Shown here piece by piece: positions 25,254 to 32,619 of a stretch of DNA of 34,626 nt. Below the pieces are notes generated by a model. It was not told where the DNA came from. It worked only from the letters and a program-made list of their open reading frames with translations, and did not search any database. Source of the stretch: Microcoleus sp. FACHB-DQ6 (GTDB lineage Bacteria; Cyanobacteriota; Cyanobacteriia; Cyanobacteriales; Microcoleaceae); NCBI GenBank assembly GCA_014695175.1, contig JACJNV010000118.1, positions 1 to 34,626 of the forward strand, given 5' to 3'. Every line of letters begins with the position of its first letter. The stretch's first letter is position 1. The position numbers and the translations under genes are program-made.

Positions 25254-25265
25254 AGGGTAATCCTT

Positions 25266-25281
25266 CCCCACGTTCGTGGGG
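25266..25281. promoter_or_regulatory. Perfect 7-bp hairpin abutting a ribosome-binding site
   Basis: CCCCACG-TT-CGTGGGG is a perfect palindrome. On the minus strand its 3' arm runs straight into GGAAGGA, the ribosome site of the gene starting at 25253, so the fold could mask or present that site. No ligand-type structure is visible. Confidence 0.35.
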
Positions 25282-25386
25282 TGTGGTAGAAAAGGCGATC
25301 GCCCTCAAGTTTTCGAGGCTAGGTGGGCGATCGTTTTGAGTTATTCTGATATTTAAGGTTAATACTAACCTGTTGTCAAGGGCAAA

Positions 25387-25599
25387 ATGGGGCGAGTTAG
25401 ACTAAAGATTCGAGAATTGGCAGAAGAAAAGGGCTGGACGCTGCAAGATGTCGCCGATCGCTCTGGGGTTAATTACAACACGGTTAAGGGTTATGCTAGA
25501 CGGGATGACGGCATGAATACGGTTGACCTTAGCGCCGTTCAGAAGATCGCCCTTGCTTTTGACGTAATGATTGAAGATTTGGTCGAGTTTTTGGAATAG
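25387..25599 (+). CDS. XRE/Cro-C1 family small DNA-binding regulator, copy 1
   Basis: 70 residues, a stand-alone helix-turn-helix: RVRLKIRELAEEKGWTLQDVADRSGVNYNTVKGYA is the HTH with recognition helix around VNYNTVKGYARR, followed by IALAFDVMIEDLVEFLE, the helix that usually closes the Cro/C1 fold. Probably a local DNA-binding repressor. The TAG at its end is 17 bp from a near-identical second gene. It is divergent from the hypothetical gene ending at 25020, so the 133-bp gap between them may contain operators; I see no obvious palindromic operator apart from the hairpin at 25266. Confidence 0.88.
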   Translation: MGRVRLKIRELAEEKGWTLQDVADRSGVNYNTVKGYARRDDGMNTVDLSAVQKIALAFDVMIEDLVEFLE

Positions 25600-25616
25600 T
25601 AGGGGCGATCGCACTA

Positions 25617-25829
25617 ATGGGCTACGTTAGACTGCGGATTCGAGAACTAGCTGAGCAAAAGGGTTGGACGTTTAGAGAAGTGGCCGATCGCTCGGGAGTG
25701 AATTACAACACTGTTAGAAGCTACGTTCAGCGCGATGCTTTGAACACGGCCGATATTTCTGCTGTCTACAAAATAGCCCGCGCCTTCGACGTGACGATGG
25801 AAGATTTGGTTGAGATTTTGGAAGATTAA
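25617..25829 (+). CDS. XRE/Cro-C1 family small DNA-binding regulator, copy 2
   Basis: 70 residues and a clear tandem paralogue of the preceding gene: VRLRIRELAEQKGWTFREVADRSGVNYNTVRSY, with differences mainly in the turn and after the recognition helix (YVQRDALNTADIS against ARRDDGMNTVDLS). The recognition-helix core VNYNTV is shared, so the two could bind overlapping sites. The spacer between the genes carries a HIP1 site (GCGATCGC) and no good Shine-Dalgarno, which suggests translational coupling. A one-residue indel separates the copies between the HTH and last helix. Confidence 0.88.
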   Translation: MGYVRLRIRELAEQKGWTFREVADRSGVNYNTVRSYVQRDALNTADISAVYKIARAFDVTMEDLVEILED

Positions 25830-25951
25830 GGGGCAGACTGAAGATGCGATTCCTTCCGGGTAAAAGATAATCTACTTCTTCCTTCTGCTTCCTCCTTCTT
25901 CCTTCGCGTCCTTGGTGTCTTCGCGGTTCAATAATATAGACAGTATTGGTG

Positions 25952-28039
25952 CTAAACTCGCGTTTGACTTTGCCAAATTTCCTCCAACAGCCGCTCTTGA
26001 GTTTTCGCCGGTTCTTTGCAAGTTAAACACTCGCAAACTAACCCGATAACACCTTCAGGCAAATCAGCCTCAATCTGACAGACAGCAGTCGGATAATACT
26101 GCGAAATCAACCCGGAAATCTGGTCGGGTGACGTGCGAATCAGGGTAGAATGCTGATACCAATCCAGAGCAGCAAGTAGACTCGGACAAGCTTGCGGAGC
26201 ATCTTGTACAATACTGCTGAAAGCTTGCAAAGCTTGTTGGGCGCGATCGAGATATTCTAAATTCGGGCCCAACAGCGCGAGGCGAACCAACGAGGCGATC
26301 GCAATTCCATTCGCCGCCGGAGTTGCATTGTCTATATAGCTGCGTTCCCGCACCAACAAATCTCCGCTAGCATCCTTAGCAGTATTGTAATACCCTCCCA
26401 ATTCCACGCTCCACAAAAACTCATCAAACTCTTCTTGCACCTGCACAGCTTTCTCCAACCAAAACTGAGAATTCGGCAACTGTTTTGCCTCTTCCCCGTT
26501 CCCTAAAGTCAAACTCGCTTGGTGCAAATCCAACAAAGCTTTCACAAACAAAGCATAATCTTCCGACTGCGCGGTTACAGCAGAGTGTCCGTCATAATTC
26601 AACCGCTGAAACCGCCCATCCGTCCACTGATTGTCTAAAATAAAATTAGCAGTTGTCACAGCTAATTCCAGATATTCCCAATTTCCAAAAACAGCCGCAG
26701 CGCGGGCCAAGCCCGAAATCATTAAGCTATTCCAAGCAGCAATCATTTTCGTGTCAGTAACTGCGGGAATTCTACCCGGCCAACTGTCGTTTTTAGCTTC
26801 TTGATTGTTGCGGGCTGGCGGAAAGGTTTTTACAGTATCAGGATTGCCACCGTAGCGAACTTGAAAGAGTTTAGCCAAAGCCGTTTCTACCGTGTCGCTC
26901 AGTTTTCCCGGATGGCGGCGCTGCAATACATTCTTGCCTTCAAAATTGCCGTTGCGACTAACAGTAAACTGTGCTTTAATTTCCGTTAATTCCTCAGCAG
27001 TTAACAGTTCTTCCAGTTCGGCATAAGTCCAGACATAAAATGCTCCCTCTTCCGGTTCAACTTCCTCTGAAGTGTTAAAGCTGTCAGCATCCTGTGCGGC
27101 ATAAAAATAACCTGTCGGCGCGGTCATTTCTCGCTTCAACCATTCTACTGTGCCCGCGATCGCAGTTTCAAAAGCGGGTTCTTGTATTCCCGCGCTCCAC
27201 AAATTTGCTAAATACTCAACAATTTGACCGTTGTCGTAGAGCATTTTTTCAAAGTGTGGCACAGTCCAAGTCGCATCAACGGTGTAGCGGTGAAATCCGC
27301 CTGCTACGCGGTCGTAAATGCCGCCCAACGCTAAGTCTAATCCGCGCTGAGTGCAGACTTGTTTGCTGTCGTATTTTGATTCAAAATTAAATCGGGCTCC
27401 CCGCAGTGCTAGCTCAGCATAAGGTATCATCGGAAAACTGGGACCGGGGTTGTGGCCGGCAACAATTCCGGTGTTGATTTCTAAGCCTTTTTGAAATATT
27501 TCGCGATTTAATTCGGCCGTTACTCCTGACAGCGCTGCCGTCTGTTGGAGGTTGCCTAAAATCTCTGCTTTGAAGGATTCTACTTTGCCTTTTTCTGTGT
27601 CGTAAAAGCGGCGAATTGCTTGCAAAACTTCTAAAAATCCCGGCCGTCCATATCGCGGTTCTACGGGGAAATAAGTGCCTCCGTAGAATGGAACTCGCTC
27701 GTCTGGAGTGAGAAAAACGTTGAGCGGCCAACCGCCTTGACCGGTCATCATTTGCAAGGTTTGCATATAAATGCTGTCGATGTCCGGGCGTTCTTCGCGA
27801 TCGACTTTTATCGGTATAAAATGCGAATTCATGTATTCGGCGATCGCCCGATCGGAAAATGCTTCCCCTTCCATCACAGTACACCAGTGGCAGCTAGAGT
27901 AGCCAATTGACAGGAAAATCGGTTTATTTTCGCTCCGGGCCGTTTCTAAGGCTTCGTCGCACCAGGGCCACCAGTCGATCGGATTTTCGGCGTGTTTCCG
28001 CAGGTAAAGGCTTTGGGATTGAGCAAGACGGTTGACCAT
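25952..28039 (-). CDS. DUF255 thioredoxin-like domain protein (YyaL/SSP411 family)
   Basis: About 695 residues. The N-terminal thioredoxin-like DUF255 domain has AENPIDWWPWCDEAL, IFLSIGYSSCHWCTVMEGEAF with the CxxC motif CHWC, GQGGWPLNVFLTPD and GGTYFPVEPR; the remainder is an (alpha/alpha)6 barrel like N-acylglucosamine 2-epimerases (GGIYDRVAGGFHRYTVD, VPHFEKMLYDNGQIV, WNSLMISGLARAA). Family length (about 680) agrees. Molecular function is unknown; a redox or sugar-binding role is inferred from the folds. The ATG at 28039 (MVNRLAQS) is preferred over a TTG two codons upstream. It is divergent from the beta-propeller gene, sharing a 127-bp intergenic region that has a decayed second copy at 30.3-30.45 kb. 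Confidence 0.92.
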   Translation of the reverse strand: MVNRLAQSQSLYLRKHAENPIDWWPWCDEALETARSENKPIFLSIGYSSCHWCTVMEGEAFSDRAIAEYMNSHFIPIKVDREERPDIDSIYMQTLQMMTGQGGWPLNVFLTPDERVPFYGGTYFPVEPRYGRPGFLEVLQAIRRFYDTEKGKVESFKAEILGNLQQTAALSGVTAELNREIFQKGLEINTGIVAGHNPGPSFPMIPYAELALRGARFNFESKYDSKQVCTQRGLDLALGGIYDRVAGGFHRYTVDATWTVPHFEKMLYDNGQIVEYLANLWSAGIQEPAFETAIAGTVEWLKREMTAPTGYFYAAQDADSFNTSEEVEPEEGAFYVWTYAELEELLTAEELTEIKAQFTVSRNGNFEGKNVLQRRHPGKLSDTVETALAKLFQVRYGGNPDTVKTFPPARNNQEAKNDSWPGRIPAVTDTKMIAAWNSLMISGLARAAAVFGNWEYLELAVTTANFILDNQWTDGRFQRLNYDGHSAVTAQSEDYALFVKALLDLHQASLTLGNGEEAKQLPNSQFWLEKAVQVQEEFDEFLWSVELGGYYNTAKDASGDLLVRERSYIDNATPAANGIAIASLVRLALLGPNLEYLDRAQQALQAFSSIVQDAPQACPSLLAALDWYQHSTLIRTSPDQISGLISQYYPTAVCQIEADLPEGVIGLVCECLTCKEPAKTQERLLEEIWQSQTRV

Positions 28040-28166
28040 AATCAAATATACTTTAACTCGTAGTCAGTAAGCTTGTTATTTCTCTCGTAGTGTAGCGTGA
28101 GATGTTTTAGTTGAGTTGTTGCCGATAATCATGTTTTAATATTATGGCTGAGTATCTCGATCTAAC

Positions 28167-29741
28167 ATGAGTTTATCATCTCGGAGAACCTTCAATCAAC
28201 GGCTCGGACAATTTTTGCTGAGCGCGGCAGTTCCTCCTACTGTTTCCCAACTGTACCAAACTGAATATTCGGACCAAGCTTTATTAGAAACGAATCTTAA
28301 CAATTTTCTGGCGAAAGCAGACCCAGAAATAGAATTATTAGTCCCGACCTTTTTAGGTAACGACAAGCGCCGCTTCTACGGTCGAGGTGTGCCGAAAAGC
28401 TTGAAATTAATCGACAAATTTCAACTCGGTAGCGGACGGACTTTTCTGGGAAGGCGATCTGTAGTTTGGAGCGGTGCGGGTTGGACTGGCCAGCCGACAA
28501 TTACCAGAGACGGGGGAAAAACTTATTTAATTATAGGTGCTTATGACCACAATTTGCGGAAAATAGATATTGCTACTAATAAAGAAGTTTGGCGCTATAA
28601 GTTTGATGATATAATCAAAGGTTCATCAACAATTTATATCGATGAAAAAGCCAGCGCCGAAAACAGAATTGTGATTTTGCAAGGCAGCCGCAGCGGTGGC
28701 GGTGCCCAAAAAGTCGTGCCGAGTTTTAGGGCAATATCTTTTAGAACTGGCAAGGAACTTTGGAAATTGGACATCAGGAAAACACCCAGCTACAGCCGGG
28801 ATAACGACAGCAGCGCTTTGGACCTCGGCGGTGGCGTTTTGTTCAATGCGGGGGAAAATGCGATCGGCTATTTTCTCGATAGTTCCACAAGCCAAGCCAA
28901 AATTAAACAAGGAATCAAGCAGCCCAATGTCTTGTCGGAAGTACAGCTTTATGCAGCAGGAGATATTAGCAAGCACAGGGGAAACCTGGTCGCGGAATCA
29001 TCACCATCAAGACTCAAAGATCGAATATTTATAGCGGCTGGTTCCGGTCATATTTACGGTATTAGCATTGAAACTAAAAAGATAGTCTGGGATTTCTATA
29101 CAGGTTCAGATTTGGACGGAAGTGCTGTAATTTCTAAATCGGGAAAACTGTTTTGTGCCATTGAAAAACAATACATTCAGGGCAACGGCGGCGTGCTGAA
29201 GCTAAATCCCAACAAGGAACCGAATGCCAGCGTCGAATGGTTTTTACCTACCGGAAATCGCCGCCTTTCTAGCTGGGAAGGGGGGATAATTGGCTCGGTG
29301 GCATTGAATGACGAGTACAATTCAGGGGAGTTTCCGGCGCTGTTTGCCACAAATGCGATCGACGGCAATTTGTACATCGGTTCCCAAGATATGATTACAG
29401 GTAAAAAAACTTCTGTGCCTTGGCGAAACCAGTCTTACGATACTCCGGTAATAGTATTTAAAAAAGCGATTGGTTCTTCAATTTCGACTCCAATTTTTAC
29501 CGATGGCAATAAACTGATAAGTGCGGGATACAACGGTGTTTATTTGTTCAATTTGAATTGGGAACGAGCGAAGTCGGGGGATGAGAATGCGTTGAAAAAT
29601 GCTAAAGGGGAGTTTTACCGTTTGAAAGTAATAGAATCGGGGAGATTTAAACCGGGTTTGTCATTTGAGGCGACGCCTGTAGTTTGGGACGGAATTGTGA
29701 GGATTTGTGCGAGGGATGGCTGGATGTATACTTTGGGTTAG
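28167..29741 (+). CDS. PQQ-type beta-propeller repeat protein, probably Tat-exported
   Basis: 524 residues. The start MSLSSRRTFNQRLGQFLLSA resembles a twin-arginine signal (SRRTFNQ) with a short hydrophobic stretch, so export to the periplasm or thylakoid lumen is likely. The rest is a series of PQQ/quinoprotein-like blades: IIGAYDHNLRKIDIATNKEVWRYKF, FRAISFRTGKELWKLDI, AAGSGHIYGISIETKKIVWDFYTGS, ATNAIDGNLYIGSQD, ISAGYNGVYLFNL, RICARDGWMYTLG. Such propellers can bind PQQ or serve as non-enzymatic scaffolds; the alcohol-dehydrogenase catalytic pattern is not apparent. It is transcribed divergently from the DUF255 gene, and its first ~75 codons were copied into a decayed duplicate 2.3 kb downstream. 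A GGAACAGGCA palindrome pair follows the stop. Confidence 0.85.
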   Translation: MSLSSRRTFNQRLGQFLLSAAVPPTVSQLYQTEYSDQALLETNLNNFLAKADPEIELLVPTFLGNDKRRFYGRGVPKSLKLIDKFQLGSGRTFLGRRSVVWSGAGWTGQPTITRDGGKTYLIIGAYDHNLRKIDIATNKEVWRYKFDDIIKGSSTIYIDEKASAENRIVILQGSRSGGGAQKVVPSFRAISFRTGKELWKLDIRKTPSYSRDNDSSALDLGGGVLFNAGENAIGYFLDSSTSQAKIKQGIKQPNVLSEVQLYAAGDISKHRGNLVAESSPSRLKDRIFIAAGSGHIYGISIETKKIVWDFYTGSDLDGSAVISKSGKLFCAIEKQYIQGNGGVLKLNPNKEPNASVEWFLPTGNRRLSSWEGGIIGSVALNDEYNSGEFPALFATNAIDGNLYIGSQDMITGKKTSVPWRNQSYDTPVIVFKKAIGSSISTPIFTDGNKLISAGYNGVYLFNLNWERAKSGDENALKNAKGEFYRLKVIESGRFKPGLSFEATPVVWDGIVRICARDGWMYTLG

Positions 29742-29767
29742 TTATTGGTATTTTGTACCTCTATCGG

Positions 29768-29832
29768 GAACAGGCAAGATGCCTGTTCCACAATAAGTAG
29801 ACTCTGTTGTGGAACAGGCATCTTGCCTGTTC
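29768..29832. repeat. 26-bp perfect inverted repeat with self-palindromic arms
   Basis: GAACAGGCAAGATGCCTGTT plus CCACAA (29768-29793) is the exact reverse complement of 29807-29832, with a 13-nt loop. Each arm is itself palindromic (GGAACAGGCA-AGA-TGCCTGTTCC), so it can form one long hairpin or two small ones. It lies 27 bp after the propeller gene; it may act as a terminator, but it has the look of a dispersed palindromic element. Confidence 0.9.
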
Positions 29833-29838
29833 TTAAAA

Positions 29839-29896
29839 GGGTGTTGAAATCCGCGACCTATTCCTACCTGCGGTTTAACTGCGGTTATATGTATGA
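29839..29896. repeat. Dispersed repeat, copy 1
   Basis: GGGTGTTGAAATCCGC, then CTACCTGC and GTTTAACTGCG, match positions 34457-34514 in order with one indel. Both copies are noncoding and lie downstream of genes. Confidence 0.7.
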
Positions 29897-29930
29897 GAGA
29901 AATAATTTCGGAAATTATCGGAAACTCGTT

Positions 29931-30062
29931 ATGGCAACTCATGAAACTCAAATCAGTCAAGTTTACGGTTCAGAGGATGCTCAAGGTATTTTACAGCTTG
30001 CGATCGCGCGATCGCAAAATGCTTCACCTTCCATCACCCTACACCAGTGGCAGCTAGAGTAG
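29931..30062 (+). pseudogene. Truncated gene start fused to duplicated DNA
   Basis: From ATG 29931 the frame gives [20 protein letters not shown] then LQLAIARSQ, a start I recognise from cyanobacterial 2TM/DUF-type small proteins ([14 protein letters not shown]). After this, at the HIP1-like CGATCGCGCGATCGC around 30001-30015, the DNA switches to the duplicated DUF255 fragment read in the wrong sense ([14 protein letters not shown]), and the frame stops at 30062. So only about 29 authentic codons remain. The identity of the original gene is tentative. Confidence 0.5.
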
Positions 30063-30328
30063 CGAATTGACAGAAAAATCGCTTTATTTTCCCTCCGCGC
30101 CCTCTCTCATATCATTTCCGGTTACACCGGAATGATGTTGACGGTTGACTGTTGACTGTTCACGGCGTCAACAGTCAACCGTCAACCGTCAACAGTGAAC
30201 TCGAATTTACTATTCCGATGCTAACGGATTTGATATCAGGCTTCCTCGCACCAGGCCCACCAGTCGATCGGATTTTCGGTGCGTTTTCGCAGGTAAAGGC
30301 TTTGGGATTGAGCAAAACGGTTGACCAC
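30012..30328 (-). pseudogene. Degenerate copy of the 5' end of the DUF255 gene
   Basis: Positions 30001-30104 and 30236-30328 match 27842-27944 and 27946-28041 (e.g. CACCAGTGGCAGCTAGAGTAG, CACCAGTCGATCGGATTTTC, AGGTAAAGGCTTTGGGATTGAGCAA), in the same orientation as the intact gene. The start codon complement CAT is now CAC (30326-30328), and a foreign segment (about 30105-30235) splits the copy. It cannot be expressed as protein. It is part of a larger duplication with the next entry. Confidence 0.85.
30105..30235. mobile_element. Small insertion carrying an inverted heptamer array
   Basis: A segment absent from the parental copy. It starts near a palindrome TCATTTCCGGT/ACCGGAATGA and contains GTTGACGGTTGACTGTTGAC (30137-30156) with its exact reverse complement at 30167-30186; the unit is the heptamer GTTGACT/GTTGACG. 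ATATCA occurs at both ends (30109-30114 region and 30230-30235 region), a possible target duplication. No protein is encoded. Confidence 0.5.
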
Positions 30329-30455
30329 AATCAAATCCACTTGAACTCGTGCGGGGTAAGCTTGTCAGTTCTCTAGCAGTTTAGCGCGAGATGTTTTAGC
30401 TGAGTTGCTGCTGATAATCCTGTTTTCATAGGATCGCTGATAATTTAGATGTCAA

Positions 30456-31095
30456 ATGAGTCGATCGTCTCGGAGAACCTTCAATCAACGGCTGGGAAAA
30501 TTTTTGCTGACTGCGACGGTTCCTCCTGCTGTCCTCAAACAGTGCCAAATTGCATTTGGGAATTGACGGGGTGACAACGCCACTGAAACCTTGAGATTTA
30601 TAGGGTTTAGGCTCTTGAACCTCCCTCAAGAGAGTAGCAATTATCAGAAGTCTATTGACAATTTTGATGGTAGCGATCGCCAACGATCCTCATTCGACCG
30701 TGTAGAAAGTTTCAAAAGTAGCGATCGCACGCACACATTTTTTTGATGACAAGCTACTCAAACCCATACTGCGTCAAGCATTTCTACTTGCTTATCACCC
30801 GTTAAATCTTGGAATCGAGCTTTTTCGGAAAAATAATATTAACCACTTTTTAGCCAAAGCAGACCCAGAAATAGAATTATTAGTCCCAACATTTTTAGAT
30901 AACGACCACCGCGCCTTCTACGGTAGACGCAGGGCTGTTTCATTCTCTTGTAGGGGCTGCCCCCCGTGGCTGCCGCAATCCCACCAAATGCCTAACAAAT
31001 CCTGGATGGGTCGGGTCGGCATTCTTGGCACGACCCGTACAAAAAGTTGGTTTTCCTGAGAATGAAACAGCCCTGACGGTAGACCTGTTCCGAAA
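30456..31095 (+). pseudogene. Degenerate, twice-interrupted copy of the 5' end of the beta-propeller gene
   Basis: From ATG 30456 the copy reads MSRSSRRTFNQRLGKFLLTA, paralogous to the intact gene's start, then TVPPAV, and stops soon after. Homology resumes at about 30817 (GAGCTTTTTCGG), continues through AAAGCAGACCCAGAAATAGA and TTCTACGGTAGAC, is interrupted by the 147-bp element at 30929-31075, and ends near 31095 (CTGTTCCGAAAA). About 265 bp between about 30548 and 30810 have no counterpart in the parent and contain a CTCTTGA/TCAAGAG hairpin. Together with the preceding pseudogene it shows that the whole divergent promoter region was copied once. Confidence 0.85.
30929..31075. mobile_element. 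147-bp MITE-like element with 18-bp terminal inverted repeats and 9-bp target duplication
   Basis: CAGGGCTGTTTCATTCTC (30930-30947) is the exact reverse complement of GAGAATGAAACAGCCCTG (31058-31075). ACGGTAGAC flanks it on both sides (30920-30928 and 31076-31084). The parental propeller gene has the corresponding uninterrupted sequence (TTCTACGGTCGAGGTGTGCCGAAAA), so this is a real insertion. It has no coding capacity and would need a transposase in trans; the family is unknown. Confidence 0.9.
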
Positions 31096-31191
31096 ACTAT
31101 ATCCCAGAAAGTCGAGTCGTCCCTTTACTCGGTCAAAGTTCCGGCGTCACAGATAATAACGACCACCGAAACCATTGGTCTCTAAACTGAG

Positions 31192-31315
31192 ATGTTGCAC
31201 CATGATCAATAAGCCGGTTTTGGGCGATCTCTCCTGCCCAACCCCTACTCCCCACAAGAAAACTCATTCTTTGTGGAACGGGCCGGAGAGCCGGTTCTGG
31301 GTAATGGTGCAACAT
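31192..31315. mobile_element. Candidate MITE-like element with 12-bp terminal inverted repeats
   Basis: ATGTTGCACCAT (31192-31203) and ATGGTGCAACAT (31304-31315) are exact reverse complements bounding 124 bp, with internal related blocks (AAGCCGGTTTTGGG near the left, GAGCCGGTTCTGGG near the right). TCTAAA lies just outside both ends, but not at equal distance, so no clear target duplication is claimed. Confidence 0.5.
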
Positions 31316-31840
31316 ATAAGTCTAAATGGCGCTTGTTGCTGAATCGGAAAGCCAGAATCGACGCACCGAATATGATCCAAGATTTTGCCCTGAGTTATAG
31401 TCCAGATTCCGCAGCTTCAACTGTCACCATCGGTTTTTACTTATTTTTACCCAGCCATCAAGCTATCACTTAAACTTTTCTACCGTACATTAACGGATAA
31501 AAAAAGAATTAAGGGCATAAATTAGAGCTTAAAAAGAGTTTTATCAGTAATTATGCTGTGTGAAAACCCAGGTTAGGAAGGTGGGTAATAGCTTTTTTAA
31601 AGACAGAAAATTCAGGAATAAAATCCGGGTGGCAGCACCCCTATTTTTTGAGGTAGGCCATAGCAAATAGCTAGCTATAACTCATCAATTTAGGCATTTT
31701 GGCTAAATCGAATCCGCGTATTCTCAATCTTCATCGAATCTTTATCAAACCTACTTGCATTAACTTGTGCTTCGGTTTACATTGAATATGTGAAGGGAAA
31801 AAACCTGCTTCCAGTCAACTTAAAAATAAAGGTGTCAACC
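31316..31840. other. Intergenic region upstream of the PEP-CTERM gene
   Basis: No supported gene. It contains a short GGGTG-GCAG-CACCC hairpin followed by TATTTTTT (31627-31649), which could be a weak terminator or attenuator in the leader, and ordinary AT-rich sequence. Frames around 31316-31473 have a protein-like look (SKWRLLLNRKARIDAPNMI) but no recognisable family. Confidence 0.5.
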
Positions 31841-32524
31841 ATGAAATTCCAATTAAACTTAGTCAAATCTATTTTAGCTGTTGCCGGTGTCGCCGCTCTT
31901 AGTGCAGTATCCGCAGCACCTGCCTCCGCCTTCGGCTTTGGTAATATCGCTGGTGGCGATAATCAGTATGGAGATGCTTATTTTAATGACTTTAGCTTTG
32001 ATGTCACAGATGGTGGCTCAGATAACGTTATCTTCAAGATTGCAAATAATGCATCCGTAGCCGACATGTTTATTGGTGGAGTTTACTTTGACACAGGTTC
32101 TAATAGCAATTTATTGAGCGCCTTTGGTGTTGATGTTGGTAATAGTGGCACAGTTAATTTTGAAGATAGTGGAACTGCTAATATGGCACAAAGTGGGAAC
32201 CTTAGTGCTTGGTCTACTGATTTTTCAGCTACGAAAAAAGGTGCTGCGTCTAACGGTGTTCACGGTGGTGAGGTTTTGGGGTTGAGTTTTACTGGAAATT
32301 ATAATAACGTAGTTTCCGCGTTGAATGCTGGTACTTTAAGATTAGGGTTGCACGTCCAGGGTATTGGTCCTAAAGCTGAGTATAGCGATAGTTTCGTCAG
32401 CACCATTAGTGCTGCCAACACTGAAGCTACTCCTGAACCTTTAACAATGCTTGCTGCTGGAGCCGCTGTTGGGTTTGGTACTATGTTCAAAAAGCAACGC
32501 GCTCGGGATCAAAAAGCTGAATAG
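31841..32524 (+). CDS. PEP-CTERM sorting domain protein, exported
   Basis: 228 residues. The N-terminus MKFQLNLVKSILAVAGVAAL...APASAFG is a clear Sec signal peptide with an ASA cleavage site. The body is Gly/Asn/Ser/Asp-rich and beta-like (GGDNQYGDAYFNDFSFDV, GGVYFDTGSNSNLLSAFGVD, LRLGLHVQGIGPKAEYSDS). The C-terminus has the sorting signal TPEPLTMLAAGAAVGFGTMF followed by basic KKQRARDQK: PEP motif, hydrophobic span and positive tail. Such proteins are processed by exosortases and end up in the envelope or extracellular matrix, and a cyanoexosortase is encoded about 1 kb downstream. I choose ATG 31841 over an in-frame GTG at 31790 because the signal peptide begins there and AAAGGTG precedes it by about 6 nt. 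The function of the body is unknown. Confidence 0.9.
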   Translation: MKFQLNLVKSILAVAGVAALSAVSAAPASAFGFGNIAGGDNQYGDAYFNDFSFDVTDGGSDNVIFKIANNASVADMFIGGVYFDTGSNSNLLSAFGVDVGNSGTVNFEDSGTANMAQSGNLSAWSTDFSATKKGAASNGVHGGEVLGLSFTGNYNNVVSALNAGTLRLGLHVQGIGPKAEYSDSFVSTISAANTEATPEPLTMLAAGAAVGFGTMFKKQRARDQKAE

Positions 32525-32590
32525 GCTATCATTTGAACTGGTTTTCGATCCTGGCTTGATTCCAAACTGATTATTTTATGTTCGAGCTAA

Positions 32591-32619
32591 AAACCTGGTT
32601 TCACCAAGAAACCAGGTTT
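32591..32619 (+). terminator. Strong hairpin, probable terminator of the PEP-CTERM gene
   Basis: AAACCTGGTTTC (32591-32602) pairs perfectly with GAAACCAGGTTT (32608-32619) around ACCAA, followed by CTTATTATC. It is 67 bp after the stop codon. The T-tract is weak, and the AAACCTGGTTTC palindrome may also be a dispersed repeat. Confidence 0.6.
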
